Made by a program: the position numbers and the translations under genes. A stretch of 64,000 bases of DNA from Shewanella psychromarinicola (lineage in GTDB: Bacteria > Pseudomonadota > Gammaproteobacteria > Enterobacterales > Shewanellaceae): NCBI RefSeq assembly GCF_003855155.1, contig NZ_CP034073.1, positions 806,001-870,000 on the forward strand. The letters are read 5' to 3'. The notes under the pieces are model-generated. The model was not told the origin of the DNA and did no database searches. It was given only the letters and a program-made list of their open reading frames with translations. Numbering within the stretch: the first letter of the stretch is position 1; every line of letters starts with the position of its first letter. Positions 1 to 8,614 of the stretch are shown piece after piece.

Positions 1-121
1 TTTTTGCCGCAAAGGGTAAGCGGGATAAGTCATAGTGTTCGGCTAATCGGTCAAAGCTATAATAGCGGAAATTTTTTCCATTACTTTCAAGCTGTTTCAA
101 TAATTGCATCGAATTTTTCAT
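1..121 (-). CDS. acnA: Aconitate hydratase, N-terminal part (runs off the window)
   Basis: The minus strand opens with an ATG at 121 and stays open to base 1 (40 codons). The visible peptide contains an FRYYSFDRLAEHY stretch followed by LSRLPFAAK, which resembles the N-terminus of AcnA-type aconitases (citrate to isocitrate, 4Fe-4S enzyme, cytosol). A good ribosome site (GGGAGATC) lies just upstream on the minus strand. It is divergent from fumC, another TCA enzyme, with only 92 bp between the two starts, so the promoters are probably shared. The catalytic part is outside the window, so the call rests on the N-terminus alone. Confidence 0.7.
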   Translation of the reverse strand, partial: MKNSMQLLKQLESNGKNFRYYSFDRLAEHYDLSRLPFAAK

Positions 122-213
122 CACTGATCTCCCAGTAAACGTTTAGTGGCACTTCATGCTAAGCTTAATTAACACCCTAACATATCCACATCAAAATCGA
201 CGCGGAAAATCCT

Positions 214-1590
214 ATGAGCAAGATGCGTATAGAACATGACAGTATGGGTAATATCCAGGTACCAGAGGATGTTTATTATCAGGCGCAAACTCAACGCGCG
301 CGGGATAACTTCCAGTTTTCTGAACGGCGTTTTCCGGTAGCGGCGTTACTCGCCTTACTCGATATAAAATTAGCAGCAGCACAAGCCAATAGCCAGCTCG
401 GCTTGCTTGATAGCACCATGGCAACAGCCATTCAGCAAGCCATTACTGCCAGTAAACAGCTTGATTTTTCGCAGCATTTCCCGATTGACCTGTTCCAAAC
501 GGGCTCCGGCACCAGTTCTAATATGAATGTTAATGAAGTGATTGCCAGCCTCGCCAGCGACATTTTGCAGGCAGAAGTTCACCCCAATGATCATGTCAAT
601 ATGGGTCAAAGCAGCAATGATGTCATACCTGCCTGTATTCACATCAGCACAGTTCGGCGTTTAAAGTGGCAACTGCATCCGGCCATTATGGCTCTGAGTG
701 ACAGATTGCAGCATTTGGCTGTGCAGCATTCAAATCTGGTCAAAACGGGTCGCACCCATTTAATGGACGCCATGCCCATCACCCTAGGTCAGGAGCTGCA
801 ATGTTGGCAACAACAACTCAACAGTGCTCAAGATAGGATCCAGCAGGTGGAACTGACCTTGAATTATTTACCTTTGGGCGGCACAGCCGTCGGCACGGGG
901 GTTAATTGCGATCCACGTTTTGCCGAACTGGCTTGTTACTACCTGCAAATGCAAGATCCGCATCCCTGGCAAGCGGCGGCAAACCCGGCCTTGTATATGA
1001 GTAGTCAAGATCACACTCTAGCCATGGCTTCGGCGCTCAAAGGATTAGCGGTCACCTTAATGAAAATCGCCAATGATTTGCGCTGGATGAATTCCGGCCC
1101 TATCGCCGGATTACACGAAATTAGCTTAACGGCGCTGCAACCGGGCTCATCGATAATGCCCGGCAAGGTCAACCCTGTGATCCCCGAAGCCATAGCCATG
1201 ATTGCCGCTGAAGTGATGGGTAATGAAGCTACCATAACCATCGCGGCTCAATCGGGTAATTTTCAGTTAAATGTCATGCTGCCACTGATTGCCGATAAGT
1301 TGCTATCCAGCATCGATTTATTGACCCATGCCTGCCAAGCCATGACAGACAAAGTGTTTGCCGAGTTTCAACCTAATGTCGATAATTTAACCCAAGCATT
1401 GCAGAAAAACCCCATTCTTGCCACCGCACTCAATTCAGTACTGGGCTACGATATGGCCGCTAACATTGCCAAGCGTGCTGATGCAGAGCATAAATCTGTT
1501 TTAGAAATTGCACTTGAAGAAACCGAACTGGGCGAAAGTGAACTAAAAGCCATACTCGATCCCTTGCATCTGGCAAAACCCCATCAATAA
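214..1590 (+). CDS. fumC: Class II fumarate hydratase
   Basis: This 458-residue protein is the usual length for FumC, the iron-independent homotetrameric fumarase that interconverts fumarate and malate in the TCA cycle. The superfamily signature GSSIMPGKVNP is at residues 311-321; this mobile loop carries the catalytic serine. Other conserved blocks are TGSGTSSNMN (96-105), HPNDHVN (123-129) and TGRTHLMDAMP (178-188). The N-terminal DSMG and QAQTQR motifs fit FumC rather than aspartase, whose own copy in this window has [11 protein letters not shown] instead. It is divergent from the aconitase gene. Aspartase at 9679 is a paralogue in the same fold family. Confidence 0.93.
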   Translation: MSKMRIEHDSMGNIQVPEDVYYQAQTQRARDNFQFSERRFPVAALLALLDIKLAAAQANSQLGLLDSTMATAIQQAITASKQLDFSQHFPIDLFQTGSGTSSNMNVNEVIASLASDILQAEVHPNDHVNMGQSSNDVIPACIHISTVRRLKWQLHPAIMALSDRLQHLAVQHSNLVKTGRTHLMDAMPITLGQELQCWQQQLNSAQDRIQQVELTLNYLPLGGTAVGTGVNCDPRFAELACYYLQMQDPHPWQAAANPALYMSSQDHTLAMASALKGLAVTLMKIANDLRWMNSGPIAGLHEISLTALQPGSSIMPGKVNPVIPEAIAMIAAEVMGNEATITIAAQSGNFQLNVMLPLIADKLLSSIDLLTHACQAMTDKVFAEFQPNVDNLTQALQKNPILATALNSVLGYDMAANIAKRADAEHKSVLEIALEETELGESELKAILDPLHLAKPHQ

Positions 1591-1601
1591 CAGGTATGAA
1601 T

Positions 1602-1621
1602 AGGTATGAATAGGCCATAAC
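1602..1621 (+). repeat. Short direct repeat downstream of fumC
   Basis: Two copies of a ten-base unit, GGTATGAATA, lie back to back shortly after the fumC stop codon. They immediately precede the intron-like RNA fragment. No function is assigned. Confidence 0.5.
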
Positions 1622-1631
1622 GATTGGTAAC

Positions 1632-1732
1632 AATAGCGAAGGAAGTAAACACCTAGGGGAAACCTGCTGTGAGGAGCCTCATGCAAGGTGTTGAGGGCGC
1701 GAGAGGTTAAATAACTCCGGCTACCCGTTTAT
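1632..1732 (+). ncRNA. Possible group II intron domain I fragment
   Basis: The roughly 100 bases after fumC carry, in order, AGCGAAGGAAGTAAAC, GGGGAAACC, GTGAGGAGCC, GTTGAGGGCG, AGGTTAAATAACTCC and GGCTACCC. This order and wording resemble domain I of bacterial group II introns as I remember them. There is no reverse transcriptase gene nearby and no visible domain V or VI, so it would be a dead 5' part of an intron. The resemblance comes from memory and was not tested with a covariance model. It could also be an unrelated structured 3' UTR. Confidence 0.35.
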
Positions 1733-1738
1733 GACAGT

Positions 1739-2194
1739 TTATTCTTTGTGCCTAGATTCTTTTTCAGATTTTCTCCAGGCATCCTCGAGGGTTTTATATG
1801 AATCCAAGAACCCTTTTTTCATCTGGTCCCACGAATTGGCAGAACTGGTTTTCATGCTGCCATACCATTGGGCAACTTGATTGCGTTGCTTGCGAACTAC
1901 CCTAAGATTCTCTCGAGCTTCCTTGCGCGCGGCCTCGCTCATTTTGTCCCAGTTTTGATCAATCGCCGCCTCCAGCGTATCGATACGTTTATCCAGTTTA
2001 TTCAGGCCCTCTTTTGCTTTTATAACCGCCTCATCTCTTTTATCAGCAGTATATGAGTCGATGGCGGCAAGCAAATCCTGCGTTTCTTTTTTAACCTCTT
2101 CTAATGAAGTATTGGCGTTTTCCGTTTGGGCATAACCTAATGGAGTCACACCCAATATGCCGATCAATATCAATGCAAAGACGTGTGATTTCAT
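1739..2194 (-). CDS. Secreted coiled-coil protein, sll1863-like
   Basis: A 151-residue protein with a clear signal peptide (MKSHVFALILIGILGV, predicted cut after the alanine of GYAQ). The rest is highly charged and helical, with long runs of K, E, D, A and R and no cysteines, consistent with an amphipathic coiled coil in the periplasm. C-terminal WDQMKKGFLDSY and LEDAWRK blocks resemble the W-containing helices of its neighbour. The composition matches small stress-response coiled-coil proteins of the sll1863 type, but no enzymatic motif is present. It lies 41 bp downstream of the related 96-residue gene on the same strand, probably in one transcript. Function unknown. Confidence 0.6.
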   Translation of the reverse strand: MKSHVFALILIGILGVTPLGYAQTENANTSLEEVKKETQDLLAAIDSYTADKRDEAVIKAKEGLNKLDKRIDTLEAAIDQNWDKMSEAARKEARENLRVVRKQRNQVAQWYGSMKTSSANSWDQMKKGFLDSYKTLEDAWRKSEKESRHKE

Positions 2195-2235
2195 TTTTAA
2201 CCGCCTAAATGATTAGCAGCCATAGTGAAGGATGT

Positions 2236-2526
2236 TTACTTGAATCTTGAAGTCGCAGACTTAAATGCATGACCAAGAGAATCCCACGCACTATCAATAC
2301 CGACTTTAAGGTCCTCCCAAGCATCGTCACTCGCGTTCTTAAGCTCGGTAAGCTTATTGGTGGCAGTTACCTGCATAGCTTGCAGTTCCTCAATTTTCTT
2401 ATAGTATTCAAGTTGTTTATCAGCTGCTGCACCGTCGGCTTTTGCTCTGAGTTTGTTGATCTCCGCACTCCACTCGTCTAATTGTGCCTGTAATTTCTTT
2501 TCGTATACTTGTTTCATACTCATCAT
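2236..2526 (-). CDS. Small coiled-coil protein, sll1863-like
   Basis: A 96-residue cytosolic protein without a signal peptide, almost entirely helical and rich in K, E, A and D. It has heptad-like spacing and a C-terminal segment with two DAW/SAW motifs (DAWEDLKVGIDSAWDSLGHA). The secreted protein just downstream shares this WxxLK style, so the two look like a cytosolic and exported pair of the same architecture. The start could be any of the first three methionines (MMSM). An 11-bp inverted repeat lies only 26 bp before the start and may be its operator. No function can be assigned from the sequence. Confidence 0.6.
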   Translation of the reverse strand: MMSMKQVYEKKLQAQLDEWSAEINKLRAKADGAAADKQLEYYKKIEELQAMQVTATNKLTELKNASDDAWEDLKVGIDSAWDSLGHAFKSATSRFK

Positions 2527-2551
2527 TACGTTCCTGTTAATAAATGGATTA

Positions 2552-2576
2552 ATAAATGGGTTAATAACCCATTTAT
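2552..2576. promoter_or_regulatory. Inverted repeat in front of the small coiled-coil gene
   Basis: ATAAATGGGTT (2552-2562) and its exact reverse complement AACCCATTTAT (2566-2576) are separated by three bases. It sits just upstream of the minus-strand gene that starts at 2526, where an operator would be expected. A partial extra copy (TAAATGGATTA) lies beside it. It has no U-tract, so a terminator is unlikely. Confidence 0.4.
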
Positions 2577-2859
2577 ACTACTAATGTGTCGAATTTTTCG
2601 CTTTCACCCCCTTTACTTTTACAGGCATGAAAGTTAAATGATATGACGTCTAAAAAAGCATATTAGTTTTTAATGGCATCGTCAAACAATCACCTGCCCA
2701 TATTTATTAAGCTCTACAATGCTTTTATTGGCTTTCACTGCCTCAATGATAATGCCAACAAGCGATCAAATAATACAAAGGTTTAAATGGTTTTAATGTT
2801 AGCGGCCTTGCTTCAGTCTTTGAGTCAACAAAAGTATTCCATACTGAAGAGGATTGACC
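2577..2859. other. Intergenic region, no gene seen
   Basis: The stretch between the coiled-coil gene pair and the 3' end of the LysR gene has no convincing open frame or RNA gene. It should contain the promoter of the coiled-coil pair. Nothing else was recognised. Confidence 0.5.
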
Positions 2860-3783
2860 TCAACGATCTATGCCATTTTCATCAAGAATAGAATGGATCA
2901 TTTTTCGAACCTGCGCCCTTATGGCATCATGCTGGGTTCGTTCATGCCAAATTTGAAACACATTGACAGTCGATAGTTGTACTGGACTATTAAAGCGCTG
3001 TAAGTTAGCAAATTGATCCATGGCCTGATCGGCAACTGAATCGAGACAAGTCAATATAAAATCTGATTGACTCACTATCTGTGCAGGGATCATAAAGCTT
3101 GATATACCAGAGATAACATTTCTCTGTTTTCCCATCAGTGACAAGGCTTTATCAACAACACCATTGAGATCTCCCGTGAGCGTGGTCACGATATGCTTGC
3201 ATTCTAGGTAGGCATCGAGGGAGAGTGTGTCACCAATGATTGGATGGTCTTGTCTGGCTAACACATTCAATCGTTCTTCTTTTAACTTTTGCTGATAAAA
3301 AGTACTGGGGAGATCTGAGTAAAATCCAGCAATCGCGATATCACATTGGCCATTTTCTAGCATTTTTCTGGGCAATTTCCCCTGGGTATTATGAGTCACA
3401 ATCTGCACAAAAGGCATGATTTTTTGAATTTCAGATAGCAATTTAGGTAGCAGGATGCTTTCCATATAATCGGTTGTATAAATATGGATCACATCTTTCA
3501 CTTTATCTAAAGGAACGTCTAATTCAGATTGATAAAAGTGTTCTAGCTCACTCACCAAGCGAGATATTTGTGGCGCAATAGCATGCGCCTTGGGGGTTGG
3601 GACTAGGCCTTTTATTCCCCTAACGAATAAGGGATCGTCAAACTCCTTTCTTAACTTATTGAGCCTGTGGCTCAGTGCGGGTTGGCTTATCGCCAATCTT
3701 TCTGCGGCTATCGAGGCGAGCCCTTCTTGATACAAAATCTGAAACAAATAGAGAAGGTTAATATCACGATTTCTAATATTCAT
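2860..3783 (-). CDS. LysR-family transcriptional regulator
   Basis: A 307-residue protein of typical LysR length. The N-terminal winged helix-turn-helix covers about residues 8-65 (NLLYLFQILYQEG, then AAERLAISQPALSHRLNKLR). A periplasmic-binding-protein-like effector domain follows. It is divergent from the lipoprotein, old yellow enzyme and monooxygenase genes at 4240-6949, the classic arrangement in which a LysR protein controls the genes across the shared intergenic region. An AT-rich dyad-like stretch at 3800-3832 could be part of its own operator. The effector is unknown. The neighbours suggest an electrophile or quinone-like signal, which is inference. Confidence 0.88.
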   Translation of the reverse strand: MNIRNRDINLLYLFQILYQEGLASIAAERLAISQPALSHRLNKLRKEFDDPLFVRGIKGLVPTPKAHAIAPQISRLVSELEHFYQSELDVPLDKVKDVIHIYTTDYMESILLPKLLSEIQKIMPFVQIVTHNTQGKLPRKMLENGQCDIAIAGFYSDLPSTFYQQKLKEERLNVLARQDHPIIGDTLSLDAYLECKHIVTTLTGDLNGVVDKALSLMGKQRNVISGISSFMIPAQIVSQSDFILTCLDSVADQAMDQFANLQRFNSPVQLSTVNVFQIWHERTQHDAIRAQVRKMIHSILDENGIDR

Positions 3784-4239
3784 ATTTTGGAACTCAGTTA
3801 TAAATTATATTCAATTTTTAATTATATAGATTAGATCTAAAATGCACACGAGTTAAATAACCGCTTAGCTGAGGACAAAAAGTGAATACGCTTCAGCACA
3901 AAGACTCACTCTCAGCGCTATTGTTTATTTGACGCTTGAGCAAGTAACAAAAGGCTGTGATTCACTGACTATTTGAGCTTGCGATGATGCGGTTGATACT
4001 ATGATAATACTTATCTTTGAAGCCAATAGACGCTTTAGCTATAAAATAATTGCCATCGTCGACATCGACAAACACTGGGCAAACTCAAGATAACTATCAC
4101 TCATGCTCAACAGTAAATCGTTATCGTTTTAGCAACAGCTCCTGACGGTCACATAATGGTTCTGATCCAAAGAGACAAATCTGAAAATAACGCTAAAAGG
4201 TTTTAAAAAATGATAAATAATTTATCCAAGGTTTTGCCA
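3784..4239. other. Divergent regulatory region between LysR and the lipoprotein gene
   Basis: About 450 bp with no gene. It holds the promoters of both divergent units. An AT-rich imperfect dyad (TATAAATTATATTCAATTTT and what follows) is next to the LysR start. No terminator or RNA was recognised. Confidence 0.5.
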
Positions 4240-5334
4240 ATGCAAAAAACGTTTACGGGCCTACTACTGACACTCGTAGTTTCAGGTTGTGGTTTATTAG
4301 AAAACACCAATACCGACCAAAACGTCGAAAAGGCAGCCACTCTTGCTCAGCTAGAAACCGTTCTTGAACTGCCTTTTCGCCCTGGTAATGTGAGTGCCAC
4401 AAAATCCGGTAGAGTCTTTGCCACAGTCCACCCCTTTGCTGGTGAACAAGGTATACAACTACTGGAGGTGACGGGGCCAAACAGCTATCAACCTTGGCCA
4501 TCAAGCAAGGTGCAGTCCCCAAAAGGCCAATACAGTGAAAATACCATTGATACACCACTGGGTATCACTAAAGATAAGCAAGGCGGTTTGTGGATCGTAG
4601 ACATGGGACTGCATATCGGTAAAACCCGAATTTGGGGTTTTGATATCGACAGTGGTGAATTAATCAGCAAAATTGTTCTGCCAACGGATATCGCACCTGC
4701 TAACAGCTTTGTTCAGGATTTAGTGGTAGACCGTGAAAGAGGTTGGGTTTATTTAGCCGATTTGGCCAATCCCGGCATACTCGCGGTGGAATTGGCAACC
4801 AATAAGGTCCGACGTTTTGGCAACCACCCATCATTAAAGCCCGAAGTTAACGCTAAAATGGTGATTAATGGTCAAGCCGTCATGTTTGGCGGTAAGCCAG
4901 CCAACACAGGCATCAACCCAATCACCTTATCTGCTGACGGAGAAACATTGTTTTTCGGTGCAATGAATGGCAGAACTTGGTATAGCGTACCGGCTAAATT
5001 GTTCCGTGATGGTGTCGCCGATGACGTTATTGCCCATCATATTACACGCGTAGGTGAGAAACCGATTTCAGACGGTGCCACAACGGATAGCTTTGGCAAT
5101 CATTTCATTACTAACTTAAATGAAAATGGCATCGATAAGTTGAGTGCTAACGGAGTGTTTACCCCATTTATCAGAGATGCTCGCCTAAATTGGCCAGACA
5201 ATGTATCGGCTGATGATAACGGCTGGCTCTACATTTCAGTCAACCAACTGCACAAATCTCCGCGCTTTAATGACGGAGCGGATATAGGCAAAGCGCCATA
5301 TTATATTTACCGTGTATGGGCTAATACTCAATAA
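4240..5334 (+). CDS. Lipoprotein of the yellow/major royal jelly protein family
   Basis: A predicted secreted lipoprotein: MQKTFTGLLLTLVVSGC ends in a lipobox (VVSGC, cysteine 17). The mature part resembles bacterial members of the yellow/major royal jelly family, six-bladed propeller proteins of mostly unknown ligand. Supporting blocks are GLWIVDMGLHI, NPITLSADGETLFFGAMNGR and LNWPDNVSADDNGWLYISVNQ. I prefer the ATG at 4240, because it puts a normal short signal peptide first and has an AAGG eight bases upstream. An in-frame ATG at 4210, with AAAAGG before it, would add ten residues. It lies upstream of the old yellow enzyme and opposite the LysR gene, which suggests a shared regulon. Its ligand or reaction is unknown. 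Confidence 0.78.
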   Translation: MQKTFTGLLLTLVVSGCGLLENTNTDQNVEKAATLAQLETVLELPFRPGNVSATKSGRVFATVHPFAGEQGIQLLEVTGPNSYQPWPSSKVQSPKGQYSENTIDTPLGITKDKQGGLWIVDMGLHIGKTRIWGFDIDSGELISKIVLPTDIAPANSFVQDLVVDRERGWVYLADLANPGILAVELATNKVRRFGNHPSLKPEVNAKMVINGQAVMFGGKPANTGINPITLSADGETLFFGAMNGRTWYSVPAKLFRDGVADDVIAHHITRVGEKPISDGATTDSFGNHFITNLNENGIDKLSANGVFTPFIRDARLNWPDNVSADDNGWLYISVNQLHKSPRFNDGADIGKAPYYIYRVWANTQ

Positions 5335-5462
5335 AGTCAGTCGTTATTTACACTTAACATTAATCATTTTAAATGATTGATTAACAGTATCGAACTCGTA
5401 CTATTTTCAGAATATTTACGATGAATTTAAAAACCGGCAAATGATGTAGAGAAGTAATCAAC

Positions 5463-6506
5463 ATGACCAGTAATTTATTCCAATCATTCCAATTGAATGA
5501 TGCAATAACACTACAAAACAGAATTCTTATGGCACCACTCACTCGTTGTATGGCAGACGATAATTTGGTGCCAACCAAAGCGATGGCTGACTATTATGCC
5601 CGTCGTGCCGATACCGGTTTAATTATTTCAGAAGCGGTCGTCATTCGACCGGACGCTCAGGGAAACCCTAATGTACCGGGTCTGTTTACCCCTGAGCAAA
5701 TTGAAGGATGGCGACAAGTTACCGATGCAGTCCATGCCAATGGAGGGAAAATGTTCGCTCAGCTATGGCATACCGGTAGACTTGCACATTCTTATTTTTA
5801 TGGTGGCGGTGATATTTTAGCCCCATCAGCACTAGCGATTGAAGGCACAGTGCCTCGTCAGCGTGAATTAGTGTATGAAACACCTAAAGCCGTCACAATA
5901 GAAGATATTGAACAACTGATTAAAGATTATAGTCAGGCAGCTGCAAATGCTATTGACGCCGGTTTTGATGGTGTTGAAATTCATGGTGCAAATGGTTATC
6001 TCGTTGATCAGTTTCTTCACCATAGTAGCAATATTCGCCAAGATAAATTTGGTGGTTCGCCTGAAAATATGACCCGCTTTCCATTAGCGGTTGTTGATGC
6101 CATTTCAGAGCGTATTGGTGAACATCACACCGCACTTCGCCTATCACCCGGCGCTTATCATTATATGGAAGAGGACTCTCGTGACCGCCTCGTTTTCGAC
6201 TACCTGCTTGCTGAGCTTGAACAACGCAACTTAGCTTACCTACATGTTGGGATTTTTGATGACAGCATGATCTTTACATCATTGGATGGCAGAGTATCAG
6301 CATATATGCGTGCTCATTACAGCAAGACACTTGTGGGTGTGGGTAGCTATACGCCACGAACCGGGAGCCTGGCTATTAGCGAAGAAAAATTTGATTTACT
6401 TGCCATAGGTCGTCCGCTTATTGCCAATCCTGATTACGTTACCAAAGTAAAAATGGGCGAAGCGTTAATTGAATTTTCAGACGATATGCTCTCGCAATTG
6501 ATTTAA
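5463..6506 (+). CDS. Old yellow enzyme family NADPH-dependent FMN oxidoreductase
   Basis: This 347-residue TIM-barrel flavoprotein matches the old yellow enzyme family (NemA/OYE), which reduces activated C=C bonds, nitro compounds and nitrate esters using NAD(P)H. Visible family blocks are the N-terminal LQNRILMAPLTRCMADD, FAQLWHTGR, EIHGANGYLVDQFL followed by NIRQDKFGGS, LRLSP and the phosphate-binding AIGRPLIANPD. The H-x2-N pair in HGAN fits the substrate-activating residues. It lies 128 bp after the lipoprotein gene and before a small monooxygenase gene. The set looks like a LysR-controlled electrophile or quinone detoxification unit, but the natural substrate cannot be read from the sequence. 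Confidence 0.9.
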   Translation: MTSNLFQSFQLNDAITLQNRILMAPLTRCMADDNLVPTKAMADYYARRADTGLIISEAVVIRPDAQGNPNVPGLFTPEQIEGWRQVTDAVHANGGKMFAQLWHTGRLAHSYFYGGGDILAPSALAIEGTVPRQRELVYETPKAVTIEDIEQLIKDYSQAAANAIDAGFDGVEIHGANGYLVDQFLHHSSNIRQDKFGGSPENMTRFPLAVVDAISERIGEHHTALRLSPGAYHYMEEDSRDRLVFDYLLAELEQRNLAYLHVGIFDDSMIFTSLDGRVSAYMRAHYSKTLVGVGSYTPRTGSLAISEEKFDLLAIGRPLIANPDYVTKVKMGEALIEFSDDMLSQLI

Positions 6507-6658
6507 CCTTACTTATGAGCTGAAATATTAGGTATTCCCTATATATTTCAGCTAATAAGCCTCAATAACAAGTCTATTTTCAGTGAAGGATTCACTCACG
6601 GGCCTCCCAATGAGTGTCTATTCCGACAGTGTATAAACGTCTATTTAGGTAAATAAAT

Positions 6659-6949
6659 ATGAGCAATAAATTGACAATCGTAGCAAGAATTGAAGCTAAC
6701 AACGACAAAGTCGAACGGGTTAAAGCTGAGCTATTAAAGCTAATTGAACCCACGTTAAAAGAAACGGGCTGTATTCAATATCACTTACACCAAGACAACG
6801 AAAAACCTAGCGTATTTGTATTCTATGAAATATGGGAAAGTCGAGCGCTTTGGCAGCAACACCTGAGCAGTGTTCACATTCTTGAGCATAGAAGTGCCGT
6901 CGATGGTGCTATTTCATCTTTTACCCTAAATGAAATGACTCATCTATAG
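6659..6949 (+). CDS. Antibiotic biosynthesis monooxygenase (ABM) domain protein, YgiN-like
   Basis: A 96-residue single-domain protein with the dimeric ferredoxin-like ABM fold. Typical elements are the N-terminal LTIVARIEAN strand, the helix with VKAELLKLIEPTLKETGCIQY, the HLHQDNEKPSVFVFYEIWES strands, and the WQQHLSS helix. Members such as YgiN are cofactorless quinol monooxygenases. It is third in the array after the lipoprotein and old yellow enzyme genes, 152 bp downstream, on the same strand. That context supports quinone or quinol chemistry, but the reaction is inferred. Confidence 0.82.
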   Translation: MSNKLTIVARIEANNDKVERVKAELLKLIEPTLKETGCIQYHLHQDNEKPSVFVFYEIWESRALWQQHLSSVHILEHRSAVDGAISSFTLNEMTHL

Positions 6950-7010
6950 CATCTTACATGCAGCTAACCTATTTAAAATAAAGACTTTAGTGGCACAATG
7001 TCGTTAGGAG

Positions 7011-7067
7011 TAATATAAATATAACTAATATAAATAGCTCCCATATAAATAGGACAAATATAAATAG
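7011..7067. repeat. Degenerate short tandem repeat (ATATAAAT core)
   Basis: Four copies of an ATATAAAT core recur every 14-16 bases downstream of the monooxygenase gene. The spacer bases differ between copies. There is no open frame here. It is probably a decayed minisatellite. Confidence 0.6.
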
Positions 7068-7112
7068 AAACCATGTGATTATTTTATTATATGCACAAGA
7101 TTCATTAGCAAT

Positions 7113-7150
7113 AAAAGCGCACGTTAATCGTTATTAACGTGCGCTTTTAT
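7113..7150. terminator. Strong terminator hairpin, 16-bp stem
   Basis: AAAAGCGCACGTTAAT (7113-7128) pairs perfectly with ATTAACGTGCGCTTTT (7133-7148) around a four-base loop. The A-rich and T-rich flanks allow it to work on both strands. It closes the lipoprotein-oxidoreductase-monooxygenase unit. The rest of the 6950-7495 gap has no gene. Confidence 0.85.
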
Positions 7151-7419
7151 GTGTGGCAGCGCTTAACCTAAATTAATGATATATATGCAATACAATTCGA
7201 TTACATTATCAAGTACAAGCCAAAATCAATATGGTTTTAGACAGCAATATGATTTTAGACAGCAATGAGCCAGAACATGTTCTCTAACCCAAAGCGTTTA
7301 GATAGTACAGATCTTTGCCGGTATCCACTCTAGAATGCCCCAAGATAAACTAAACTGCACGGATGTTCTTTGTTCGGCGCCACGACTGTGATGTTGATAA
7401 AAATCAAAATGTAGCACAT

Positions 7420-7449
7420 AAAAAAGCCAGTCGGAGTGGCCGCTGGCTT
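7420..7449 (-). terminator. Terminator of the asparaginase gene
   Basis: Read on the minus strand, AAGCCAG...CTGGCTT forms a stem followed by a run of T. It starts 47 bases after the asparaginase stop codon. The position and U-tract fit a rho-independent terminator. Confidence 0.8.
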
Positions 7450-7495
7450 GATAACATAGTCGATGAAATTTAGTGCTAATCACATAAATTAGCGC

Positions 7496-8554
7496 CTAAA
7501 ACGTCTGGAACCAACGCTGAATTTGTTGAGGATCTTTGCTTTGGGTTAAAGATAGCATCAACAGAATACGGGCTTTTTGTGGATTAAGATTGCCTGCAGC
7601 GATAAAGCCATATTTGTCATCATCTATCTCGGCATCAAGAGTCGTAGCACCCGTTGGTACGCGGCTAGAGCGAACAACTAAAATCCCTTTTTTACTCGCC
7701 TGAGCTAACGTGTCGAATATAGAGTGGTACATGTTACCGTTACCCACACCAGCACTCACTATGCCATCAAATCCCGCTTCAACCATAACTTTGGCGGGTA
7801 AATCACTGGCATTAGCGTAGTTATAAACGATGCCTACCTTTGGTAGCTTGTCGAGTTTACTGATATCAAAAGGCGTTTGAGTCGTATGTTTACGCTCAGT
7901 GTTGCCCATGTATTCAACCTTACTGTTATGAAGGACGCCAAGTGGACCAAAATTAGGCGCGGCAAAGGTGTGCACTCCGGTAGTATTAGTCTTAGTCACA
8001 TCGCGGGCGTTAAGTACGGTATCGTTCATTACGACTAAAACACCTCGGCCTTTAGATTCAGGGTTAGCAGCGATGGCAACCGCGTTATAAAGATTCATCG
8101 GACCATCGGCACTCATCGCGGTTGATGGACGCATTGCACCAACGAGTACGACAGGCTTATCGCTCTTAACAGTTAGATTCAAAAAATAGGCGGTTTCTTC
8201 TAAGGTGTCGGTACCGTGGGTAATGACGATGCCGTCGACACTTTTATCGGCCAGTAAAATATTAATCCGCTTGGCTAAAGCTAGCCAAACTTTATCGTTC
8301 ATGTCCTGTGAACCGATTTTAACCAGTTGCTCACCTTGGATATCGGCAAGTTGTTTCATCTCTGGCACAGCCGCAATTAAACTATTAACCCCCACCTCTC
8401 CAGACTGATAAGTAGACTCAGTGGCCGACTGGCCCACCCCAGCAATAGTCCCACCAGTGGCAATAATGTGTACCTGTGGAAGTGCCTGCGCCGCAGAGGA
8501 GATAAATAACCCCAAGGTGACTGAAAGCAAGAGCTTACGCATAGAAAATTTCAT
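7496..8554 (-). CDS. ansB: Periplasmic type II L-asparaginase
   Basis: A 352-residue protein with a signal peptide (about residues 1-24, ending AAQA) and both asparaginase active-site blocks. These are ATGGTIAG at 32-39 with the nucleophilic threonine, and HGTDTLEET at 113-121 with the T-D pair and, further on, the lysine-containing VGAMRP region. Family knowledge: type II enzymes hydrolyse asparagine to aspartate and ammonia in the periplasm, often under anaerobic control. Here it faces away from, but sits next to, aspartase, a Dcu carrier and fumarate reductase. It would therefore feed aspartate into fumarate respiration. A near-consensus CRP site lies about 60 bp upstream of the start. Confidence 0.93.
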   Translation of the reverse strand: MKFSMRKLLLSVTLGLFISSAAQALPQVHIIATGGTIAGVGQSATESTYQSGEVGVNSLIAAVPEMKQLADIQGEQLVKIGSQDMNDKVWLALAKRINILLADKSVDGIVITHGTDTLEETAYFLNLTVKSDKPVVLVGAMRPSTAMSADGPMNLYNAVAIAANPESKGRGVLVVMNDTVLNARDVTKTNTTGVHTFAAPNFGPLGVLHNSKVEYMGNTERKHTTQTPFDISKLDKLPKVGIVYNYANASDLPAKVMVEAGFDGIVSAGVGNGNMYHSIFDTLAQASKKGILVVRSSRVPTGATTLDAEIDDDKYGFIAAGNLNPQKARILLMLSLTQSKDPQQIQRWFQTF

Positions 8555-8614
8555 CTTTGTATCCTTTTATTCATTATAAACGCCCCACAGTTTGCACTAT
8601 TATTTAAGTATCAC

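Noticed and set aside
7298..7483. A 61-residue minus-strand frame after asparaginase
   Set aside because: It covers the asparaginase terminator and has no ribosome site.
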